A stretch of DNA of 50,941 bases from UBA2428 sp002343545 (GTDB lineage Bacteria; Bdellovibrionota; UBA2428): the NCBI GenBank assembly GCA_937952285.1, contig CALFZE010000013.1, forward strand, positions 1 to 50,941, written 5' to 3'. The position numbers and the translations under genes were made by a program. Every line of letters begins with the position of its first letter. Within the stretch, counting starts at the first letter, position 1. A model generated the notes under the pieces. That model had not been told where the DNA came from, did no database searches, and saw only the letters and a list, made by a program, of their open reading frames with translations. Shown here piece by piece: positions 32,739 to 41,165 of this stretch.

Positions 32739-33365
32739 ATGAGACTTTGGCTCGCGATCGCGATCGTCGTCACGGCGGCTTCGGCGCCGGCCCAAGAAGC
32801 CTTCAAAGTCGCGACCCCGAACAAAGTCGCCCACTCGGCGGAATCCCGCTTCGCGCTGGCTTTGACCCAGGTAGCTTCCGGAATCGAACGACGCAATCCC
32901 TTCCAAATGCAGCCGGTCCTCGCCTTCGGAGTCCGCTGGAACGAGTTTTGGTCTTCGGGCGTGGCCTACGACTTTCAGAGCCTCGCGCTCGGCGCGAGCC
33001 GCGAAGTCTCCCCGGCGGATTCACGATGGCGTTACGGACTTTCGGCCGCGCTCTTGCCCGAGTCGCGGACTTTTTCGTGGAAAGCCGGGGTTTGGGCGGG
33101 ACGCGAGTTCTTCGATCGCCACTTTCTTTCACTCTCGGCCGAGATCGCGTCGCTCAATGCTTGGGGTAACGGGGTTTGGGCCGCCGACCTGGACGCCGCC
33201 CCGAGCGGACGCGCCTACGTCCTTCCGCTTCTCGCGACGTATTCCTTGCCCGTCGTCGAGACCCTTCGCGCGTCCTTCGCGATCGAGTTCCAGAACGGCC
33301 TCTTCCGGGCCCCGTTGCGTAACCGGCTTTCGCTGCTCGTCGGGCTCGCGAAGGAGTTTCCGTGA
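32739..33365 (+). CDS. Exported beta-rich protein, probably outer membrane
   Basis: About 208 aa from the chosen ATG; an in-frame GTG 18 bp upstream is an alternative. It has a signal peptide (RLWLAIAIVVTAASAPA) and alternating hydrophobic strands such as RWNEFWSSGVAYDFQSLALGAS, WRYGLSAALLP, FSWKAGVWAGREF, ending in NRLSLLVGLAKEFP. This suggests a small outer-membrane barrel. Its stop overlaps the GTG start of the GH92 gene (GTGA). The family is not recognised. Confidence 0.65.
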   Translation: MRLWLAIAIVVTAASAPAQEAFKVATPNKVAHSAESRFALALTQVASGIERRNPFQMQPVLAFGVRWNEFWSSGVAYDFQSLALGASREVSPADSRWRYGLSAALLPESRTFSWKAGVWAGREFFDRHFLSLSAEIASLNAWGNGVWAADLDAAPSGRAYVLPLLATYSLPVVETLRASFAIEFQNGLFRAPLRNRLSLLVGLAKEFP

Positions 33366-35674
33366 AGTCTCCGCATCGTCTCGTTTTCGCGCTCGTCGGC
33401 GCGCCCCTTTTTTTGACGGGTTTCTACAGCTGCCCGCAACACCCCGTCCTTTCGAAACCCGCGGTCGTTCCCGACGCGGCCAGCGCCGAACTCAGCGCGC
33501 GTCCCGTGGACTGGGTCGACCCGATGATCGGCACGGGCGGATTTCCGTGGGCGCGCGGCAACGTCAGCCCCGCCGCTTCGACGCCCTTCGGCCGCGTTCG
33601 CGTCGGCCCCGACACGCTCTTCTTCGGAAAGCGAACGAGCACCTCGGGATACGGATCGCAGGACTCCCATTGGCTCGGCTTCTCCCACACGCGTCTTTCC
33701 GGCACGGGGGCCTTCGAAGGCGGGCTCCTGCGCGTGCTTCCCCTCGACACCGAGATCCGGGACGCGGTCGCGTTCCGTAAGCACCTCGTCGTCGCGGACC
33801 GTCGCACGGAGAGCGCGAGCCCGGGCTACTACTCGGTTTACCTGCCGGGTCCGCGCGTCCAAGCCGAGATGACGGCGACCGCGCGCACCGCCTTGCATCG
33901 CTACCGTTACTTTCGCGGCGGCGTCTCGCGCTTCGCCTACTTCCACCTCAACCGCTCGCTTTCGGCCGCGAAGGACGTGACCGAGATTCGAGTGCAAGCC
34001 GATCCCGCGCAAAAACGCATCTACGTGCAAGGCCGACTCAAGGACGCCTTCTCCTCGCGCTACGGAGGCCTTCCCTTCTACTTCGTGGTCGAAGCCGATC
34101 GCGCGTGGAACGCCCAGTGGGCCTTTTCCGACACGGAATCCTCGGGCGGATCGGATTGGTCGCCTCGCGACGGCGGAGGAGACGCTTACCTCGCCCTCGA
34201 CTTCGGCGCCGAGACCGATGCCTCGGACGTCTCGTTCCGGGTCGGGCTCTCCTACGTCGGACGCGCCGGGGCGGAGCGCGTGCTCACCCAAGAAAATTCC
34301 GGACGCTCCTTCGACGATCTCGTGGCGGCCGCGCGCGACGAGTGGGACGCGCTCCTCGGGCGTATTTCCGTCGAGGGCGGCGAAGCGCGCGATCGCCGCA
34401 TTTTCTACACGGCGCTTTATCACAGCTTCCTCATGCCCACCCTCATGGACGATCCGAACGGAGCCCAGCACGAGTACCTTGGCTTCGACGGCACCGTGCG
34501 CACGGCGGATCACCCCTTCTATTCGGACCTCTCGCTGTGGGACACTTTCCGCAGCGTCCATCCCCTCTACAACCTCATCCTCAAGGACCGGCACCCCGAC
34601 ATGCTGCGCTCTCTTTTGCTCATGGCCGAGCAAAGCGGCACGCTTCCGCGCTGGCCGTCGGGCGCGGGGAACGCGAACTCCATGCTGGGGTTCCCGGGCC
34701 TCATCGTGCTCGCCGAAGCCGCGCTCAAAGGGGTCGGTGGCTGGGATGAGAATCTCGGCTTCGAATGGGCCAAACGCATGACGACCTCGACGGGTCGCGC
34801 GGGCCAAGAATGTCTCGAAGACTTCGTGACGATCGGGTACTGCTCGGTTTCGGTCTCGCACACGCTCGAGTACGCCTACGCCTTCGAAGCCTACTCCCTT
34901 TGGGCCCGGAAGCGGGGCGAAGACGCGATCGCCGCGGAGGCGCACGCGAAGGCGCTGAACTTCAAGCATCACTGGTCCAAGTCCCGGGGCTTCTTCGTGC
35001 CGCGCGACCGCGCCGGTCACCTCGACGAAGGCATCTCGGAAGAGGATTCCTCCTACCTCTCGCTCACGCGCGCCGGGAAGTTCTACATCGAAGGCAACGC
35101 TTGGCACTGGGCGTGGAGCCCCTTCAATCTAGCCGAAGAGATCATTGGCTTAGACGCCGCAACTTTCACGGACCGCCTTGAGCGTTTCATGAAGAGAGGC
35201 GGTAAGGCGCTCGGCTCGCCTTGGCCCGTGCACGGCTACTGGCACGGCAACGAGCACGACTACCACGCGCCCTACCTCTTCGCGCTCGCCGGACGCCCCG
35301 ACCGGACCCAAGCGTGGGTGCGCGAGCTCATGCAGAACAAGTATTCCGACCATACGATGGGATTGGACGGCGACGACGACGGCGGGGCGATCTCGTCCTG
35401 GTACGTTTGGTCTTCGCTCGGACTCTTTCCGATCGCGGGGTCAGACCGTTACGTCGTCGGCTCGCCTCTGTTTGACCGCGCGAGCATCCGCACGGGCGAC
35501 TCGACGACACTCGAAATGAAGGCGGAGCCCGCGGGCGGCGGCGTCTACCTGGAAGGCGTCGAAGTCGGCGGAAGCGCGCTCACACGCGCCTGGACCGATG
35601 AGGCCGCGTTGACGATGGGAAGCTCGATCGAGTTTCGGCGCGCGAACGAAGCGACGCCTTGGGGACGTCCATGA
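33362..35674 (+). CDS. GH92 exo-alpha-mannosidase-like glycosidase
   Basis: This 770-aa secreted enzyme starts with GTG in a 4-bp overlap. The leader ends near C24 (LTGFYSC), possibly a lipoprotein. GH92 hallmarks are WVDPMIGTGG at the domain start, YSDLSLWDTFRSVHPL at 387-402, YWHGNEHDYHAPYLF, and GLDGDDDGGAISSWYVWSSLGLFPI from 667 with the acidic cluster for the catalytic base and calcium. GH92 enzymes are calcium-dependent exo-mannosidases. It lies between two exported beta-rich proteins and behind a glycosyltransferase, so the operon may remodel or degrade mannosides at the cell surface. Confidence 0.92.
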   Translation: MKSPHRLVFALVGAPLFLTGFYSCPQHPVLSKPAVVPDAASAELSARPVDWVDPMIGTGGFPWARGNVSPAASTPFGRVRVGPDTLFFGKRTSTSGYGSQDSHWLGFSHTRLSGTGAFEGGLLRVLPLDTEIRDAVAFRKHLVVADRRTESASPGYYSVYLPGPRVQAEMTATARTALHRYRYFRGGVSRFAYFHLNRSLSAAKDVTEIRVQADPAQKRIYVQGRLKDAFSSRYGGLPFYFVVEADRAWNAQWAFSDTESSGGSDWSPRDGGGDAYLALDFGAETDASDVSFRVGLSYVGRAGAERVLTQENSGRSFDDLVAAARDEWDALLGRISVEGGEARDRRIFYTALYHSFLMPTLMDDPNGAQHEYLGFDGTVRTADHPFYSDLSLWDTFRSVHPLYNLILKDRHPDMLRSLLLMAEQSGTLPRWPSGAGNANSMLGFPGLIVLAEAALKGVGGWDENLGFEWAKRMTTSTGRAGQECLEDFVTIGYCSVSVSHTLEYAYAFEAYSLWARKRGEDAIAAEAHAKALNFKHHWSKSRGFFVPRDRAGHLDEGISEEDSSYLSLTRAGKFYIEGNAWHWAWSPFNLAEEIIGLDAATFTDRLERFMKRGGKALGSPWPVHGYWHGNEHDYHAPYLFALAGRPDRTQAWVRELMQNKYSDHTMGLDGDDDGGAISSWYVWSSLGLFPIAGSDRYVVGSPLFDRASIRTGDSTTLEMKAEPAGGGVYLEGVEVGGSALTRAWTDEAALTMGSSIEFRRANEATPWGRP

Positions 35675-36387
35675 AGATTCGGCGCGTGAAAAGTCGCGGG
35701 CTCTTGCTGTTGCTCTCGCTTAGCGGTGCCCAAGGGGCCTTCGCCGCCACGGCGGAAGTCTCGGCCGCTTTTTCGATGCCCCGCGGCCTCGAAGCCTCTT
35801 ATCGCCAGCCGCTCGGTGCGGAGTCGCCGTGGGCGATGGAAGTCGGAATCGGTGGGCTTCCGCTCGAGCGACTCTGGCCGGGCGCCCTCGTGCGAAGCTC
35901 GGAGCTCAGCGAAGTCTACGCGACCGATATCGCGCCTCGGCTTTTCTTGCTCACGAGCGCCGTGCGTATGCTCTACCGCGCCCGTCCCGAGGCGTCCTGG
36001 ACTTGGAGCGCGGGTCTCGAGTTCTGGAGCCTTCAGGGCGGCGCGCTCGTCTTCCTGAAGAATCGCGACACGAACGAATCGGCCTTGATGGCCGAGCTCC
36101 AGGTCCGTTGGTGGCAGCCCGTCCTGCACGCCGGGGCCTCGTGGAATTTCGCGCGCTCGGAAACTTCGCGCTGGGATCTCGAGCTCGGACTCGCGCTTCT
36201 CTTCGGCGGTCGACTGGGAACGCAGTTCCAAGGTCCGCTCCCCTCGCTGCAGAAGGTCGCCCCCGAGTACGCCCACGCGATCGAGGACGGTTCGGCGGCG
36301 GCCGAGCAAAACCTGTCGAGCTCGCTCGAGGACGCGCTCTCCGCCTGGCCCGTGCTTCCGAACATCGGCGTTCGCTACAGTTGGTGA
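35671..36387 (+). CDS. Exported beta-rich protein, unknown
   Basis: This 238-aa protein starts at the ATG that overlaps the GH92 stop (ATGA). It has a signal peptide (RRVKSRGLLLLLSLSGAQGAFA) and a barrel-like series of strands (LEASYRQPLG, WAMEVGIGGL, RLFLLTSAVRMLYR, WTWSAGLEFWSLQGGALVFLK, ALMAELQVRWWQPVLHAGASWNFA, DLELGLALLFGG), ending IGVRYSW with a C-terminal aromatic residue as in outer-membrane barrels. It may be the outer-membrane partner of the GH92 enzyme. Confidence 0.65.
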   Translation: MKIRRVKSRGLLLLLSLSGAQGAFAATAEVSAAFSMPRGLEASYRQPLGAESPWAMEVGIGGLPLERLWPGALVRSSELSEVYATDIAPRLFLLTSAVRMLYRARPEASWTWSAGLEFWSLQGGALVFLKNRDTNESALMAELQVRWWQPVLHAGASWNFARSETSRWDLELGLALLFGGRLGTQFQGPLPSLQKVAPEYAHAIEDGSAAAEQNLSSSLEDALSAWPVLPNIGVRYSW

Positions 36388-36404
36388 AACGCCTCCCAAA
36401 GGAT

Positions 36405-36800
36405 CTAAGGTAAGAACCGCGAGCGCTCTTCGGGCGTCGGCAGACGGCAAGTGTCTCGGCGCCCGGAGAAGGCGTAGCGACGCCGAGCCACCCAGCCATA
36501 CAGAGAATCCCGAACGGAAGCAGGTGCGATGCCGCCCAGGCGACCCAGCACGGACCAAACACCGCCGAGATCACGCAAAACACGCAAGACCGCGGCCGAC
36601 CCGCGCAGGACTTCGCCTTCGGCCGCGCGCAGCACGACGGACTCCAAGGCTTGCCGGTCCCGCGTCGGAAGCAGGCGCGCCGCCGTCTCCCCTTGCAAAG
36701 TCGCGACCCGGTAAACGCCGCGCCGATCCACGCGCACAAGCCAGTCCACGAAGCCGTTGCAAAGGCCGCAGATGCCGTCAAAAAAGAGGATCGGCTCCAT
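36405..36800 (-). CDS. DCC-family (DUF393) protein
   Basis: This 131-aa protein belongs to the DCC family of predicted thiol-disulfide oxidoreductases: FFDGICGLCNGFVDWLVRVDRRG with C11-x-x-C14, ALESVVLRAAEGEVLRGSAAVLRVLRDLGG and the C-terminal YGWVARRRYAFSGRRDTCRLPTPEERSRFL. It is predicted cytoplasmic. Its start is 17 bp from the divergent TPR gene, and TAGCAT lies 8 nt before the ATG with no Shine-Dalgarno sequence. Confidence 0.9.
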   Translation of the reverse strand: MEPILFFDGICGLCNGFVDWLVRVDRRGVYRVATLQGETAARLLPTRDRQALESVVLRAAEGEVLRGSAAVLRVLRDLGGVWSVLGRLGGIAPASVRDSLYGWVARRRYAFSGRRDTCRLPTPEERSRFLP

Positions 36801-36804
36801 CTGC

Positions 36805-36814
36805 TACAATGCTA
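36805..36814. promoter_or_regulatory. Overlapping divergent -10 elements
   Basis: On the plus strand TG-C-TACAAT (TACAAT at 36805-36810) is an extended -10 followed by 7 nt and the ATG of the TPR gene. On the minus strand TAGCAT (36814-36809) is followed by 8 nt and the ATG of the DCC gene. The two -10-like hexamers share bases, so the two promoters would exclude each other and both mRNAs would be nearly leaderless. Confidence 0.45.
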
Positions 36815-36817
36815 CCC

Positions 36818-38377
36818 ATGGCGCGTGCGAAGTCCATCGTCATAAAGCTTCCTCTTCTCTTGGCGGCGTTGCCGGCGCTTCCCGCGCTCACCGCTACCGC
36901 CGATCCCGCCGCCGATCTCAATCTGCGTTGCGGACAGAACGACGCCATCCGCAAACGCCTGAACGAAGCTTCTTTCGGCGCCGAAGCGCGTCTTTCCGAA
37001 CTGCGCGGCCTCGGGCAGGACCTCGAGACCCTACGCCGCGAGCTCACGAACCCCGCGTCCAAGCACGCCCGGAACTTCCTGCAAAACTGTCTCACGAAGA
37101 AGGCCGAGCTCATCCGCCTCTCGTCCAAGATGGCCTCGGACTCCTTGCGCGACAGCTACGATTGGCTCGTCACGATGGGCGACATCGCGCAGGGCGACGG
37201 CAATCCGACCGACGCGATGAAGCTCTTCGAGCGCGCGCTCACGAAGCGCCCCGGCGAACACGACCTTCGCCGCAAGCTCGCCGTCGCCTGGAAAGACCGG
37301 GTCATGACGATGATCCGCAAGGGCGAGATCCCGAAGGCCGACCCCAAGGCGCTCGAGAACCTCTTCAAGCAAACGCTCGACGTGCTGCGACCGGTCCTCG
37401 AAGACGCCGACGCCCCGCCCGCGCTCAAGGCCGAGTTCCACCTCGTGAAGGGCCTCATCCTCGACTCCATGGGCCGCTACGCCGAGGCCATCGGCGCCTA
37501 CCGCGAAGCCATCGCCTTCGATCCCAAGAACAAGCTCGCGCTCATCAACGTCGCGACCTGGGCCTACGACCGTGGCCATTGGGCCGAGGCACGCCAGGCC
37601 TACGAAAAACTCGCGCCCCTCGATCGCCCGCGCGAAAGCATCCAGCTCCGACTGCTCGAGCTCCAAGCGCGCGAGGGCGACTGGAAGGCCTTGCTTTCGA
37701 CGGCCGACGAAGCGCTGAAGGCCGTGCCCGCGAACGCGAAAGGAAGAAACGACATCGCGGCCTACCGCGGGATGGGCCTCCTCAAGACGGGCGACGCCAA
37801 AGCCGCCGAGAAAACGGCGAAAGAAGTCCTCAAACAAGACGCCAAGCAGGGTACCGCCCGGCGCACGATGGCGCTCTGGCACATGGAGCGCGGCGAGAGC
37901 GCGGCGAAAGGCGGATCGCCGGGCCTCGCCCTCGTCGAGTACGATCAAGCCTTCAAGTACGATCCCGCGCTGACGGAACTGCGCGAAGCCATGGCCCGCC
38001 TCATCTTCGATATTCGACGCGACGAGGGTCTCAAGGCGAGCGACGCCGCCGTCCGTACGGATCTCAAGCGCGTCACCGAGCTTCTCGACCCGCTCGTCGC
38101 CGACGCGAAACGCGTCATCGACTCCAAGTCGCTCCTCGCGCACTCGGAAAGCGCGATCGCCCTGCAGCTCGACGCCGCGGCAGCCAAGTCTTGCCTGCGT
38201 TACGACGCCGACTACGGAAGCCTCCCGTCGGCCGAGCTCGTCATGGGCTGCGCCCGCGCGCTCCAGGCCCAAGGCCAGGGCGCCAAGGGCCGCGAGCTCC
38301 TCAAAAAAGCCATCGACGGCGGCCGCTTCGGCGGCGCCGAACGCAAGCTCCTCGAGACGCTCAACCGGATGAACTAA
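36818..38377 (+). CDS. Exported TPR-repeat protein
   Basis: This 519-aa protein has a signal peptide (KSIVIKLPLLLAALPALPALTATA). The body is helical with tetratricopeptide repeats, for example SYDWLVTMGDIAQGDGNPTDAMKLFERALTKRPGEHDLRRKLA, LVKGLILDSMGRYAEAIGAYREAIAFDPKNKLALINVATWAYDRGHWAEARQAYEKLAP and AYRGMGLLKTGDAKAAEKTAKEVLKQD. It is a likely periplasmic scaffold. Another ATG lies 9 bp upstream; the chosen one fits a leaderless start. The stop is 2 bp from the convergent gene's stop. Confidence 0.85.
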   Translation: MARAKSIVIKLPLLLAALPALPALTATADPAADLNLRCGQNDAIRKRLNEASFGAEARLSELRGLGQDLETLRRELTNPASKHARNFLQNCLTKKAELIRLSSKMASDSLRDSYDWLVTMGDIAQGDGNPTDAMKLFERALTKRPGEHDLRRKLAVAWKDRVMTMIRKGEIPKADPKALENLFKQTLDVLRPVLEDADAPPALKAEFHLVKGLILDSMGRYAEAIGAYREAIAFDPKNKLALINVATWAYDRGHWAEARQAYEKLAPLDRPRESIQLRLLELQAREGDWKALLSTADEALKAVPANAKGRNDIAAYRGMGLLKTGDAKAAEKTAKEVLKQDAKQGTARRTMALWHMERGESAAKGGSPGLALVEYDQAFKYDPALTELREAMARLIFDIRRDEGLKASDAAVRTDLKRVTELLDPLVADAKRVIDSKSLLAHSESAIALQLDAAAAKSCLRYDADYGSLPSAELVMGCARALQAQGQGAKGRELLKKAIDGGRFGGAERKLLETLNRMN

Positions 38378-38379
38378 GG

Positions 38380-41031
38380 CTAGTCCTTCAGTCCGCCCGG
38401 AATGAACTTCATCTTTCCGTCGGGACCCTCGACGAAGGTCCCGTAGCAGTGGCCACAGGCTTGCTCGTCGCTTTCCTGCACTTGTTCCTTACGATCGCGG
38501 GAATCGCAGTAAGTCTTTAGGCTGTTTTTAAGCTCGACGCGCTTGCTTTTGGCGTCGTCGCAAACGGAGCTCATCATCACTTCAAGCACGAAACGACGAC
38601 GCTTAATCGTTTGGCACCCCATGAACGAAACCGCTCCGCCGGGAAGCACGGATACGGAGGCGAGAACGTCTTTTTCGAGCGTCGGGTCGACCTTAGGGAA
38701 CTTCGCGATTTCGGCTTCGCTATCTTCTTCGTCTTTGTTCTCCGCAAAATTGCGGCATTTCCCCGCCATTAAAGACCGATGCTGATAGAGGAGAGCCAGG
38801 AGAATCTGGCTGCTTTCGTTGGAGCCATGGCAAGAAGCCACGCCGGAGGGCCGATACAGGTTTTCACCCTTGAGATCCTTGAGTGGAGTTCCCGAAATGC
38901 CAAAGTCTTTCTGAATGACTTCTTCGGCGTTCAAGCTCGGCGGATTTCGCACGGGACCCACCGGATCACCGTAGCTCGTGAAAACCCGATGTTTCCGATC
39001 TCGGATCGTATTCGGGTTGTGGAAGAAAAGATCGTCGGAGTACGCTGTCAACGTTTTCAAGAAACCCAGGGTCACCGCTCGCAGATCGCCCTTGCGACCA
39101 TAGTCGCCGTCAATCATCCACGGATTTCCGAACTGAGGACACCCGTTCATGACGGGACGATCGGCACAGACCAACGCCGACCCCTTGACCGCGTAGGTGA
39201 ATCTACCGAAAGCTTGCAGACCCGCAAGTCGCTGAGCCGCCAAGAGATCCCGAAGACGACGAGCCGAATCAGCCTTGGGATGTTTGCCTTCGACCCCCCA
39301 CTCCCCGTTAGGCTGTCGCCAGCGATAGAGATCGCCCAAGGTGATACCCAAGCCGTAGCGAGCCGACGAAGTACGACCTCTCTCGACGAAACTCTTCATC
39401 TTTTCGTAGTCGAGTTCGTTGAAGCCTAAGGCCTTCAATCGTTTTGATCTTTCGGCCTCGGTATCGCCCAGCATCCGCGAGATGACCGATCTTTCGTTCG
39501 TCTCAATGGTGTCTTTCTTGCCGGCTTGGATGTCCATCGCCGTCGCGACGTGCGTCCATTTTTCCTCGGGGCTCTTGGACTTCAGAGCCTCGAGAATCTC
39601 GTGCTTCATGTCCGGATCCTTGACTTGCGGACAGGAATCAACCGGTCCATCGACCGCTCCGCCGCCAGCCCCCGAAGAACCGGAGGAACCGGCGCTTGGT
39701 CCACTTGCGAGATTCGAGCTGGCGCCGCGAGAGCCGTTGGCCGAAGTCAAAGCATGGGTCGCGGAAGCCGAGCTTGGCGAGCCTCCGAACAACAGTCCCG
39801 AGCCCTCGTCACCGTTCTTTGTGGGTTGCGCCGGAGCCGAAGGAGCCGGGTTCGGCGCGGGATCCTGCTTCGGCGTTGAAGCCGCGGGCGGGCTGGAAGC
39901 GGGCGCGCGCGCAGAAGACGACGGCGCGCTCGGAGTCGTTTTGCTCGTAACCGGCGCGTCGTGCGTTGCGATCGACGCGTGCGACGCGCTCGCGATCGTG
40001 TTGGCTTCGGGAACGACACGGTCATGCAAACCGGCCGCACCGGCAATGCCGGCTTCAGGACCCGGGGCGGTCGCCACATTCGTGCGACCGGAATTCACGA
40101 AGCCTCCTCCGAGAGAAGGCGATGCTCCCAATGACGATCCGGAGGAAACGGAATTCGCGATGCCCGTCGGCGAGAAGCCGGCCGACGGATCGAATTCGTT
40201 GGCGGCCACGTTCGTGCCGCGAATACCGTACGAGTCCGAGTCAACGACGCCCATTCCGGCGATGCTGACGCCTTCCGAGAAACTGCCGTTCGCGAGCACG
40301 TGCGCGGCATCGAGGGAAGATCCCAGCCCCGCCGACACGAGATCATGCGCCGAGAGTCCCGTCTGGCCGAGCAGCGCGCTCAGGTTTTTGCCCCACTCGC
40401 TGTCCAACGAGCTGTTTTGCGCGAGCGAAAGGTTTTCGCCCGCGTTCTTGCCCACGAGCCGATCGAGCGTCGCGATCGTTTCGCTTGCTTTGGCGGCGCC
40501 ACCGAGGAACTTGGCGAGGACGGCCTTCAAAGCCGCGTAGTTCATCCCCGCGAGCACCTTATCGTCCGGGGTTTTTTCGCCTTTCTTGTCGCGCAAAGCT
40601 CGAATGAGTTTGCGGAGCATGTGCTCCTTGACGTCTTGGCCAGCCGCCACCCGGAGGATGGAATCCGCGCCTTGTTGCCGACGCGCGGCGCGCAGGGCCG
40701 TCTCGGGTTTCGGTTTTTGCAGATTCTCGAAGAGCTCGTCGAAGCGAATCGGCTCGACCCGCGCCGCCGCCCGGGCATCGCGATAGCTCTCTTCGACGCG
40801 GCCGAGTTCGCTCATGCTGGGAAGCGCCGTTTTGGCGCCCGCGTACTGGTTCAGATAGGCATTGAAGGCGTCCAGCGAGGGGCGATCCCGCAGGGCGGCG
40901 TTCACGATCGACGTGTCCGCGTGGGCCGTGGACCCCCAACCCGTCGCGAGCAAAGCCGCCAACGTGCTCACGGCCTTGAGGCCGGAACGTTGACGAGGAG
41001 TCAGACGCTTTCTCAAATTTGAAAAGTCCAC
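38380..41031 (-). CDS. Large exported protein with low-complexity centre
   Basis: This 883-aa protein starts at a GTG with AAGGAG upstream. The signal peptide is likely cleaved after STAHA (38/39). Residues 40-230 are helical. About 230-470 is a Gly/Ser/Ala/Pro linker of low complexity with repeated SxxSG and APxP words. The C-terminal 400 residues form a folded domain with many cysteines (PVDSCPQ, LVCADRPVMNGCPQFG, ASCHGSNESSQ, SSVCDD, KTYCDSR, EQACGHCYG). The HGSNESSQILLALLYQHRS and WMIDGDYGRKGDL segments are distinctive but not recognised. Possibly a surface or cell-wall protein. Confidence 0.75.
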   Translation of the reverse strand: MDFSNLRKRLTPRQRSGLKAVSTLAALLATGWGSTAHADTSIVNAALRDRPSLDAFNAYLNQYAGAKTALPSMSELGRVEESYRDARAAARVEPIRFDELFENLQKPKPETALRAARRQQGADSILRVAAGQDVKEHMLRKLIRALRDKKGEKTPDDKVLAGMNYAALKAVLAKFLGGAAKASETIATLDRLVGKNAGENLSLAQNSSLDSEWGKNLSALLGQTGLSAHDLVSAGLGSSLDAAHVLANGSFSEGVSIAGMGVVDSDSYGIRGTNVAANEFDPSAGFSPTGIANSVSSGSSLGASPSLGGGFVNSGRTNVATAPGPEAGIAGAAGLHDRVVPEANTIASASHASIATHDAPVTSKTTPSAPSSSARAPASSPPAASTPKQDPAPNPAPSAPAQPTKNGDEGSGLLFGGSPSSASATHALTSANGSRGASSNLASGPSAGSSGSSGAGGGAVDGPVDSCPQVKDPDMKHEILEALKSKSPEEKWTHVATAMDIQAGKKDTIETNERSVISRMLGDTEAERSKRLKALGFNELDYEKMKSFVERGRTSSARYGLGITLGDLYRWRQPNGEWGVEGKHPKADSARRLRDLLAAQRLAGLQAFGRFTYAVKGSALVCADRPVMNGCPQFGNPWMIDGDYGRKGDLRAVTLGFLKTLTAYSDDLFFHNPNTIRDRKHRVFTSYGDPVGPVRNPPSLNAEEVIQKDFGISGTPLKDLKGENLYRPSGVASCHGSNESSQILLALLYQHRSLMAGKCRNFAENKDEEDSEAEIAKFPKVDPTLEKDVLASVSVLPGGAVSFMGCQTIKRRRFVLEVMMSSVCDDAKSKRVELKNSLKTYCDSRDRKEQVQESDEQACGHCYGTFVEGPDGKMKFIPGGLKD

Positions 41032-41150
41032 TTATCTCCTTATCGGCAGGAAATTCGCTCCCTTAAGGAACAAAACGCCCACCGATTACCTTCCCTACCC
41101 TTGGAATGTGCAGGGAGCGCGCCACCTCGTAAGTACGGGAAGTCTGGTGA

Positions 41151-41165
41151 TATCATCGGGTTTCG
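41151..41165 (+). promoter_or_regulatory. Extended -10, nearly leaderless start
   Basis: TG-A-TATCAT (TATCAT at 41151-41156) is followed by 9 nt and the ATG of the next gene. No Shine-Dalgarno sequence is present in CGGGTTTCG. No clear -35 is visible, as often with extended -10 promoters. Confidence 0.4.

Noticed and set aside
33215..35107. A 630-codon open frame on the minus strand
   Set aside because: It lies opposite the clearly recognisable GH92 gene; long antisense frames are common in GC-rich DNA.
37031..38272. A 413-codon open frame on the minus strand
   Set aside because: It is antisense to the TPR gene and has codon-shadow composition.
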